A DNA stretch of 64,000 nucleotides from Phytophthora hibernalis (taxonomy: Eukaryota; Oomycota; Peronosporomycetes; Peronosporales; Peronosporaceae): the NCBI GenBank assembly GCA_012656075.1, contig JAAKBF010000054.1, positions 372,001 to 436,000 on the forward strand, read 5' to 3'. The notes under the pieces were generated by a model. It ran no database searches. It had not been told where the DNA came from and saw only the letters and a program-made list of their open reading frames with translations. Made by a program: the position numbers and the translations under genes. This document shows, piece after piece, positions 56,090-64,000 of this stretch; position 1 is the first letter of the stretch, and every line of letters starts with the position of its first letter.

Positions 56090-57844
56090 ATGTTCAGCGG
56101 ATTCGGCGGACGCAGCAGCGCGCCCGCGTCGGCGCCCGAGCCGGCCCAGCCGGCGCAGAACACGCTGTCGCAGCCCCAGAACAGCAACAACGGTGGAGGC
56201 GCAGGCAACGGCTACTCGTTCGACCCGTCGGGTCTGGAGCGCGCCGCCAAGGCCGCCCGCGAGCTGGAGAACTCGCGCCACGCCAAGGAGGCGTTCAACC
56301 TGGCCAAGGAGACGGAGCGCACCAAGCAGACGGAGAGCCAGGCCAAGATCAAGGAGAACGAGGCGCTCTACAAGCAGTACGAGATCGTGCGCGTGCAGAA
56401 GGAGGGCGAGGAGCGCCGCAAGACGCTCGAGGAGGAGACGCGCCAGCACCAGCAGCGCGCAGTACCAGGACCAGCTCAAGCGCAAGCAGTACGCCGACCA
56501 GCTGGCCGCGCAGAAGTACATGAAGGAGCAGGAGCTCAAGAAGCAGGAGGAGATCCTGGCCAAGCAGGAGGCCTCGCGCCGCAAGACGCTCGACTACGAG
56601 GCCGAGCTGCGCCAGCGGACGGAGCTGGCCAAGGTCTCGGCTGAGACCGAGGGCCGCATCAAGCAGGAGCGACTGAACCACGACCTGCATCTCGAGGAGG
56701 CTCGTGTGCGCGCCAAGGAGTACCGCGAGACGGTCATGGAGGGCATTAAGCTGGCCGGTAACACGGTCGGCGCAGGCGTCATGGCGTTCGTCGACGACAA
56801 GGAGAAACTCACGGCCACTGTCGTCTCTCTGACTGCCCTGGCCGTAGGTATTTACACCGCCAAGGTCTCCACCGGCGTGGCGGGCAAGTACATTGAGGCC
56901 CGCATGGGCAAGCCGTCGCTGGTGCGCGAGACGTCGCGTCGCTCGGTCCCGCAGGTGGTGGCCAACCCTATTCCGTCCATTAAGCGTGCGCTGCGTTTGC
57001 AGAAGGCGACGGACGCCCTGGAGGGTGTCGTGCTCGAGCCCAAGCTGGACGAGCGCCTGCGCAGCGTGGCTGTGTCCACGTTCAACACCAAGAAGAACCG
57101 CGCGCCGTTCCGCCACTTGCTGCTGCACGGTCCGCCCGGTACGGGTAAGACCCTGTTCGCCAAGGCCCTGGCGCGTCACTCCGGTCTGGAGTACGCTATC
57201 CTAACGGGTGGTGATGTTGCCCGCTGGGGCGTGAGGGTGTGACGGAGATCCACAAGTTGTTCGACTGGGCATCGCACAGCCGTCGTGGCCTGCTGCTGTT
57301 CGTTGATGAGGCCGATGCATTCCTCCAGAAGCGTAGCAACACGGTCATGAGCGAGGACATGCGTAACGCGCTGAACGCCTTCCTGTACCGCACGGGCGAG
57401 GCCAGCGACAAGTTCATGATTGTATTCGCCAGTAACCAGCCGGAGCAGTTCGACTGGGCTATTAACGATCGTATCGATGAGATGGTGGAGTTCGGTCTGC
57501 CGGGCTTCGACGAACGCGTGCGCATGCTGAAGCAGTACTTCGACGACTATATCCGTGCGCCGAAGAACTCGCGTGCCAAGAAAATCTATGTGGAGGGCAT
57601 CGAGGACTCGGACTTCGAGGACCTGGCCGCTCGTATCGATGGCTTCTCCGGTCGTGAGCTGTCAAAGCTTGTGATCGCCTTCCAGGCTGCGGCGTACGGT
57701 TCGCAGACGTCGGTGTTCGACAAGGAGATGATGACGAAGGTTCTGGATCATCACCTGACGGCTCACTCGCAGAAGGAGGCGTGGAAACAATATGCTGGTC
57801 CGAGCGAGACACGCGACACCATCAAGACGATCCTGGCGGAATAG
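56090..57844 (+). CDS. ATAD3: ATAD3-type mitochondrial AAA ATPase
   Basis: ATAD3 spans the inner mitochondrial membrane and organises nucleoids and membrane contacts. ATG at 56090 (MFSGFGGRSS). The order is a Pro/Ala N-terminus, the DUF3523 coiled coil (AKEAFNLAKETERTKQTE..RAQYQDQLKRKQYADQL), hydrophobic helix LTATVVSLTALAVGIYTA, Walker A GPPGTGKT (57129-57152), GGDVAP..REGVTEIHKLFDWA, Walker B LLLFVDEADAFL (about 57290), sensor FASNQPEQFDWAINDR, and a C-terminal helical lid. Length about 585 residues, as expected. Frame changes near 56455 and 57220 are one base each. No introns seen. Confidence 0.93.
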
Positions 57845-58258
57845 GCGCTGCAACGAAGTGGATCTTGTTGACTCGAGGCTGTCCTAGAAGGCTCCTTGCG
57901 TGCACGATCGACCGAGCGACTACCGTTAGCCGATGCAAATCGACTTGTTAGACTAGACTGTTAGATTAGTTCCTGATTCGTTGGCGCTACTCAGTTCCAG
58001 TTGCCAGGCTGCTCTGCTGAGAAAACTCCGTCTGCCTGTTTAGGGTGAAGCAGAGCGAGTGATGAGAGAGCCTCTGTATTTGAACATGGTATCGTACCTT
58101 TGATTCTTCGCTTTCAACTTTGTCACATCACTTGGCTCAATTGAGCACCTTTTGTCGGGCAAAAGACTCCAAATTAAAACCCCGTCTAAACCGTTTCTAT
58201 CACTTTTAGCAGAGCCTGAAGATACATGTACCCTTCTCGACACAACTCGAGTGACACG
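57845..58258. other. spacer
   Basis: 414 bp between ATAD3 and NPL4; no gene supported. Confidence 0.4.
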
Positions 58259-59543
58259 ATGCTGGTCCGCGTGCGCTCCAAGAACGGCACGTGGCGCGTG
58301 GGGGACCTCACGCCGTCGTCCACCATCGCAGACATCAAGCGCTGGATCTTCGAGCAGCACTCGCTCGCTCCGCAGCAGCAGCAGTTGGCACTGGACCAGC
58401 AACATGCACAAAAGACTTCAGACACACAGACGCTACGTGAGCTGCGCGTGGGCCATGGCGACATGCTGTTCCTGGACTACGACGGCGAAACGGTGGGCAC
58501 GGGCGGCGCATTAGGTACCAAGATCAACGCGGACGGAACCCTCACGCGTGTGGCGTACCACGACCGCGCCGACAAGCAGTCGTTCCGGCCCGGTATGAAG
58601 TCTCTGCGGACATGAAGATGTACTGGACGCTCAGCGAGTTCATGCGCATGGACGCGCAGTTCGAGTTCAAGATGAGCGCGCAGAAGGAGCCGCAGGTGAC
58701 CAAGGTGCATCTTGACGGCGCGAGCTGCAACGACTTCCAGGGGTATCTGCGCCAATTCGCCTTCCAGCAGTCGCGCTGCGGCTGGCTCTACGGCTCGGTG
58801 GACGCCGAGACCAAGGAAGTGACGGTGGACTTTATCTACGAGCCGCCGCAGGAGGGCAACCCCTACGGCTTTGAAGTGCTGGACGACCCGAACGCAGACA
58901 AAGTGGATGCCGTGGCCGAAGCGCTCGGCTTCGAGAAGGTGGGCTGGGTCTTCTCGCACCCCCACGTGAAGATGAGGACTTTCACTTCTCGGCGCGGGAA
59001 GTTCTACTGGCGGCTCAACTGCAGGCGGACGCGGGCGGTAAAGGATCGCTGTTCCTGACGCTGAAGGTGACGCTGGACAAGGAAGGACAGGCGTCGTTTG
59101 AAGCCTTCCAGGTCAGCGACCAGTGTGTGGACATGTTCGCGGCCGGTGTGCTAGCGGAGAACGAACAGAACCCCAAGGCGTGCGCTGTCAACGATACATT
59201 CACGGTGCTCGTGGAGGCCAAGCCCGCGAAAGAGGTGGACAACAACTTTTTCCTGTGTGTAGTGCCAGTGCTGCCGCACGAGTCCACGCTGCGCTGCGAG
59301 TTCCCCAAGCTCAACCGCGAGGGTTCCTACCGTAACCGCGCGGCGCTCAAGGCTCAGCTACAGAAGTACCGTGACGAGCCGTATGCCAAGCGCCTGAGCG
59401 ACTTCCAGCTGATGGTCTTCCTGGCAGACTTCCTCGACGTGCAGACGGACATCCCGGTCATCTGCCAGGCCGTGCGCAACCCAAACACCCCGCTGGACTC
59501 GGGCTACCCGATTTTGATCGACTCGGTCGCAGGCAGTCAGTGA
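58259..59543 (+). CDS. NPL4: NPL4 homologue, plant-type without zinc finger
   Basis: NPL4 with UFD1 directs the p97/CDC48 unfoldase to ubiquitinated proteins. The start at ATG 58259 opens a ubiquitin-like fold (MLVRVRSKNGTWRV..TIADIKRWIFEQH); an upstream in-frame ATG at 58226 adds 11 residues. The NPL4 MPN-like domain follows (FQGYLRQFAFQQSRCGWLYG, VDFIYEPPQEG, GFEKVGWVFSHP). The C-terminal part, through LMVFLADFLDVQTDIPVICQAV, is typical. No CxxC zinc finger precedes the MPN domain, as in plant NPL4. Frame changes near 58610 (GG) and 58968 (C5) are each cured by one base. About 430 residues. Confidence 0.88.
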
Positions 59544-59877
59544 GTGCACACAGCCAGGAAGCAGAAACGTGGATAGGCAGACGAACTGGCAGACACTAGC
59601 GAAAATGTAAGCAAAACCTACTAATCAGATGCACTGAAAGTGTCTTCAAGAAGCAGTTGGCCAACATGGCTTCATTGCATCCATACCGCGGTGGCAAGGG
59701 AGATGAGAGGCAGACTCACTGCGCGTCATGGTGATCGTCGAGTCGTCTTCTTTTCCTTCGATTGGTCGAAATACCTGTCGACAGCGCCGATTGGCCGGCA
59801 GTCTTTCGATATTGGCCAGCGGAGACCGGCTTGTCCTTGCGTTCATTCAGACATTTGCTGTCGACGAGAGACTGCAA

Positions 59878-60871
59878 TGGTGAAGGCCAGCTTCTTCGAG
59901 GTAATGGCGCTGTGCTGCGCGCTGGTGGCGGCCATGGCGGCCACCCACGCGCGCTCGGAGCGTCGCAAGCGCCAGAAGTTCGCGCTGCAGCAGCCGCTCG
60001 TGACCACCAAGAGCGAGCTGGAGCTGGTCAAGGACATCGTGTACATCAACAACTCGACGGAGCCGGGCGCCAGCTTCCTCTGACCGCTCGATCCACCTGC
60101 TGAATGAAGAAGGCAACCAGATCCTCGTGGTGGGCGTGTGTGGAGGCTCTGGATCGGGCAAGACCACGCTCTCACGCGCCATTATGGCCGAGTTCGGCGC
60201 CGCACGCGTGTCGTACCTGTCGCACGACTACTACTACAAGGACCTGGCCCACCTCACCATGGAGCAGAGGTCCAAGCACAACTTCGACCACCCGGACTCG
60301 CTCGAGACCGACCTCATGGTCAAGCACCTCAAGCAGCTGCGTGCCGGCAAGACCGTGGCCGTGCCTGTCTACGACTTTAGCACGCACTCACGCGTCCAGC
60401 AAACGACTCCAATGAAGCCCAACAGTGTGATTCTAGTGGAAGGAATTCTGATTTTCGCCGACCAGGCGCTCGCCGACCTCATGGACATCAAGATCTTCGT
60501 CGAGACAGCTGCGGACATTCGACTTGTACGGCGTCTGCACCGTGACATGGAGGAGCGCGGTCGCACGGCCGAATCCGTCATGGACCAGTACATGAAGACG
60601 GTGCGACCCATGCATATGATGTTTGTGGAGCAGTCGAAGCGCGTGGCGGACATTATTATCCCGCATGGAGGTACGTCAAATTGTTTGTGGTATTTTTCAC
60701 GCAGCGATGACTCATCTTTTGATCGTTTTTGTAGTAAATTCTGTGGCCCTAGACATGATTATAAGCAAGCTTCACAGCTTCACGGCAGGACGTAGCGCAA
60801 CAGGCAGCAGCAGGTCTGCCAGCGAGCGCTCCGACTCGCTTGACGATGAGAAAGAGGCACCGAGCGCTTGA
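59878..60871 (+). CDS. uridine kinase-like protein with N-terminal hydrophobic helix
   Basis: Phosphorylates uridine/cytidine in pyrimidine salvage. ATG at 59878 begins a hydrophobic segment (EVMALCCALVAAMAATHA) that could be a signal anchor or targeting peptide, followed by about 50 basic/polar residues. After a frame change near 60080 comes ILVVGVCGGSGSGKTTLSRAI (P-loop 60142-60165), SHDYYYKDL, NFDHPDSLETDLM, PVYDFSTHSR, the lid ILVEGILIF, RRLHRDMEERGRT and YMKTVRPMH. One intron (GTACGTC..TTTGTAG, about 60672-60734) precedes VNSVALDMIISKL and a Ser-rich tail. UCK catalytic residues are present. The localisation is inferred. Confidence 0.85.
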
Positions 60872-61463
60872 TCAGCGCAGGGATGAGTTGAATAGGCAGG
60901 CTTTAGCGGCATAAGCACCGCCCTTCATGTGATCAACAACTTCAATTGTATTATCTGGACGGGCATGGGTCGAAGAAATGATCCGGGTATCATTGATGAT
61001 AGCACAACACAACGATGAATGGAGATGGCAGTCGAGGAAGCATAGGAGATTGTTTCCTGTGTCAGCTTGAAGTATCACATACACGCCGATCGATGGTGGG
61101 TAATTGACGAGTCGGGAATGACGACAATGCTATCGTTGCACACACTTGCACACTTGCTTGCTCGTCTACAAGGAACGTTTACCCTTATCCATGCAGCGAT
61201 GAATGCCTTCAACAGGTTTGTACTTTGTAGTTGTTGAGCTTCCTTCTACTGATACCTGTATGAAAATGAGCGGCTGTGCAAGCTGTCGAGGGTAATGTTA
61301 ACTCGATAGCACCACCAACAGACCAGCGACAGTAGCAGCTACGGATGTAAATGAGGTCCGCGCTCGGCATTCATTCTGGGGTTAAATGCTGAAGAACCAC
61401 CGAAGGCGCGGGGCACTTTAGACTTGGGGACTATCCATCGTTCACAGCCTTGTGTTTGCTCGT
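60872..61463. other. spacer between convergent genes
   Basis: 592 bp between the ends of uridine kinase (+) and proteasome alpha-5 (-). No gene, RNA or repeat is supported. Confidence 0.4.
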
Positions 61464-62432
61464 TTACAGGCGACCGATCACAGCCTCCAGCTCCGCACCA
61501 GTGCAGACGTGGAATCCCTTTTCACGCGTGACAATAGCCAGCTCCACGTTAATGCTAGTGAGCTTCTCCTCCATGTGCTGCTTGAGCGAGCCAATAGCGA
61601 TCGTCTCGGCCTCCTGCAACGTGAGCTCGTCCGTGTAGCTATCCTTGAGGTTGTTGAGTGCGCCTTCCGATCCCGATCCAATCGCGTGGGCCTTCACGGG
61701 CCAGTACGTGCCCGAGGGTTCCGAGAAGAAAAGCTGCGGGCCGGCTTCATCCACGCCAGCGAGCAGCAGTGCTACACCAAACGGACGGCTCATCTTCTGC
61801 TTGTGATTGTTCTCGTCCGAGCCCTCGCCGAAGCTCAGCGCCAAGTCGCAGATGGACTGCGTCAGCGCCTGCACACGCACAGGCTCATTGTACGAGAACC
61901 AGTGGTTGGTGGCCTCCACGCGCGCGTGGTCGATCAGCGTCTGCGCGTCGGCGGTGATGCCGCTCATGGCCGCGCCAACGTGACGGTCCACTTCCATGAT
62001 CTTCTCAATGCTGTCGTAAAAACATAAAACACAACAGTAAAATAGCAAATTAGCACTTCTGCTACCAGCAAATAGTAGAACCCATTGCTGGGATCTTTTA
62101 TTCGAGTCACCAACCTGCCAGGCTCCAGCAGTGGCGACGTCAGACGCTTCTCCACGGCGAGCACGACGCCTTCCTTTGTGCGGATGCCGATAGCTGTGGT
62201 ACCCATCTACACAACGTCAAACACAGACGGTTAATTTGCAGGTAATTGACGCTTGGGACGGAAAGCACAAACCTTGATGGCCTCGATGGCGTACTCCACT
62301 TGGAAGAGGCGCCCTCGGGCGAGAACGTGTTCACGCCACGGTCGTACTCGGTGCTGTGAAGGAGAGAGCAAAATGTTAGTAGGTAGATCTAGAGAGACGG
62401 TGGAAGAGCACTACGCACTTGGTCTGGAACAT
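61464..62432 (-). CDS. PSMA5: 20S proteasome subunit alpha type-5
   Basis: Forms part of the outer alpha ring of the 20S proteasome. ATG at 62432 gives MFQT, then an intron, then EYDRGVNTFSPEG..LFQVEYAIEAIK, an intron, MGTTAIGIRTKEGVVLAVEKRLTSPLLEP, an intron, and the long last exon IEKIMEVDRHVGAAMSGITADAQ..RPFGVALLLAGVDEAGPQLFF..VIGRL to TAA at 61464. The ITSPLxEP and NHWFxYNE signatures identify alpha-5. Four exons, about 240 residues. One G is missing in a G run near 62318. Confidence 0.94.
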
Positions 62433-63090
62433 GTTCGCTACACTTGCTTGGGCTTTCGGCTTCTCCCCGCTTTGGATATCTTGAGTGGGACTGTAAAGGA
62501 CAGAATAAAAAGTGGGGCTTACGGTATATGTGGCATTGTTATGGATGGTTCATGGTAGTGACGTACATTCACTCTCGTGCAACTTCAATCTGAGTCAATT
62601 CACTGTGTGCAACTTCAGCTAAGTATCCACTGACCAGGAGTTTCATTACTCCACAACGTGTGCGACTGGGTGGATAAAAAATAGGAACGTTCTGAACGTC
62701 GTTGATGGCTCTCGTACCCAGAGCTCTTCAGGGCTTTCCTCTCACCCTTCATGGTGTCCTGCTTCTTCATGGTGTGTTCAAACAAGATGAAGAAGCAGCA
62801 CATGGACTCTGTATGCGAGGTGAACCGTCACTACATGTAACGAAATCTCAAAAGTCCCAATAGATCCCAGCGATCCTCCGCCCATTTCGCAGTGATTCAC
62901 AGCCTGTGAAGCTTAGCTCGGTGCTGTTTGGTTTCGATGGAAATACCCACCGTAAGCCTTTTGGTATATTTGGGCGATCGCGGGCTATACATAGTCCCCT
63001 TTTCTTTTCGAGCGTGCCTCTCAACTTCGCATTGTTGCTGAAGTCCAGGGTACTGCATTCTCAATTTGGCAGGCTACCGAGCACACCAAG
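62433..63090. other. spacer upstream of divergent genes
   Basis: About 650 bp with several short open frames on both strands, none with a recognisable domain or consistent coding bias. Confidence 0.4.
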
Positions 63091-64000
63091 ATGGAAATCG
63101 AAGCCGCGCTTCGCTCCAACAGAAACGTCGGCAAGAAAATTGAGGGATGTCCCGCTCAAAGACCAACTTCATCCCCGCTGCCAACTTATACGAAAGGAAA
63201 CAATCACAAGACGAAAAATCGGTCGCCGCATCGAAAGGTATCGGCGGCATCTTCAGTCGAGACATTGACGAGCCAAGATGATTTTGGTGCTGACACCGAT
63301 ACTAAAGAGGAAGAAGCAGAAAACGTTGGTTTCGATGCTGATGTCACCACAACTGCCGAGCACGATGTCGTAAGGGCAGGGCCACAACACGAAGGTATCC
63401 GAGTACAGCAAAGTAACAATCAAGCTGAGTCAAGCAGCGACGAAGAGTGTCATCGCTATGAGATTTTGCTTTGGTTCGGGAGCAGTCTTGGCGGGGTGAC
63501 CTTCGCATGTTGCGATTCTGCTGGGTACCCATACGTGAAAATGACCGACGGAAATGAGTGTCTACCTGGTATGTGGAACATCCAAGCTGGGGACGTTCTT
63601 GTCTCAATAAATGAATGCAACACACATAGCTCGGCGATGGATTTTGATGCAGTGATGCAGATCATTGCTACCGGCGCTCGCCCAGCAGTTCTTCACTTCC
63701 GGAGACCAACGCTACACGAGCTGCAGAATTTCAAAATACAAAAACGCAAACCGACAAGCGAGGAACGATTGGAACGCAGACGAAATCGTGAGCGACTGGA
63801 GAAGACTCTGAGCTACGTAATTTGGCGTGAGGGTGACGGGCCTCTTGGTGTTTCCCTGAAAAAGCAACGAGATTCGCTGTACCCTGTTGTAGCGGATATG
63901 AACCGCAGCAGCGTCGTCAGCCGCCATGCGCAGATAGGAGACCAGTTGATCTCGATCAACCAGCACGATGTCTACAAGCTGGGCAGTAAAGCCTGGTTGC
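63091..64000 (+). CDS. tandem PDZ-domain protein, 3' end beyond window
   Basis: ATG at 63091 (MEIEAALRSNRNVGKK) opens a frame that stays open to the last base (303 codons). The first 115 residues are polar and disordered. PDZ-like domain 1 spans about residues 126-210 (LLWFGSSLGGVTFACC..NIQAGDVLVSINECNTHS..ARPAVLHFRRP). A basic helix follows (RLERRRNRERLEK), then PDZ-like domain 2 from about 248 (YVIWREGDGPLGVSLKK..AQIGDQLISINQHDVYKLG), cut by the window edge. PDZ domains bind C-terminal peptides; a scaffold role is expected. No frame break seen. Confidence 0.7.
   Translation, partial: MEIEAALRSNRNVGKKIEGCPAQRPTSSPLPTYTKGNNHKTKNRSPHRKVSAASSVETLTSQDDFGADTDTKEEEAENVGFDADVTTTAEHDVVRAGPQHEGIRVQQSNNQAESSSDEECHRYEILLWFGSSLGGVTFACCDSAGYPYVKMTDGNECLPGMWNIQAGDVLVSINECNTHSSAMDFDAVMQIIATGARPAVLHFRRPTLHELQNFKIQKRKPTSEERLERRRNRERLEKTLSYVIWREGDGPLGVSLKKQRDSLYPVVADMNRSSVVSRHAQIGDQLISINQHDVYKLGSKAWL

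Overview
The window is nuclear DNA of an oomycete, most likely a Phytophthora or close relative. The evidence is short introns (about 50-75 bp, GT..AG), very short intergenic spacers, oomycete-type Inr/FPR core promoters (TCATTYYNCAWTTT-like), a family of secreted Kazal-like protease inhibitors with Asp at P1, and a Phytophthora-style ankyrin protein. No bacterial operons, CRISPR, rRNA or tRNA were seen.

Layout. 0-5 kb: an ankyrin-repeat gene and two neighbouring, distantly related coiled-coil genes, all on the minus strand. 5-10 kb: V-ATPase subunit C (+) and a Lon protease (-) ending in a peroxisomal-looking SML tripeptide. 10-25 kb: an accessory, gene-sparse block with five secreted Kazal-like genes (two with long low-complexity repeat tails), interrupted by a dead pogo-type transposon, two MITE-like elements, an ADP-ribosylglycohydrolase and a HAD-IIA protein. 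This block is rich in the palindrome TACCGGTA. 25-64 kb: a compact housekeeping block. It holds a BAF-like HhH protein, a GOLD/coiled-coil/F-box protein, a very large beta-propeller/helical protein, CstF-77 (RNA14), FANCI, a protein with repeated C-T-F-x-P modules, a PX-START lipid-binding protein, a triple-C2/EF-hand protein, two coiled-coil or acidic proteins, an LEA-like membrane protein, ATAD3, a plant-type NPL4, uridine kinase, proteasome alpha-5 and the start of a tandem-PDZ protein.

A recurring technical feature shapes the annotation. Most conserved genes are interrupted by frame changes that one extra base, usually in a short homopolymer, would remove. Because this affects Lon, CstF-77, ATAD3, NPL4, FANCI and proteasome alpha-5 alike, it looks like base under-calling in the assembly and not decay. 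I therefore annotate these as single genes spanning several frames. The transposase differs: it carries in-frame stop codons and is truly broken.

Functionally, the Kazal genes are the most likely host-interaction module (apoplastic protease inhibition), and all five have a recognisable Inr/FPR-like element. The rest is core biology: proteostasis (Lon, NPL4, proteasome, F-box), DNA repair (FANCI), mRNA 3' processing (CstF-77), vacuolar acidification, mitochondrial organisation (ATAD3) and Ca2+/lipid signalling (C2/EF, PX-START, PDZ).
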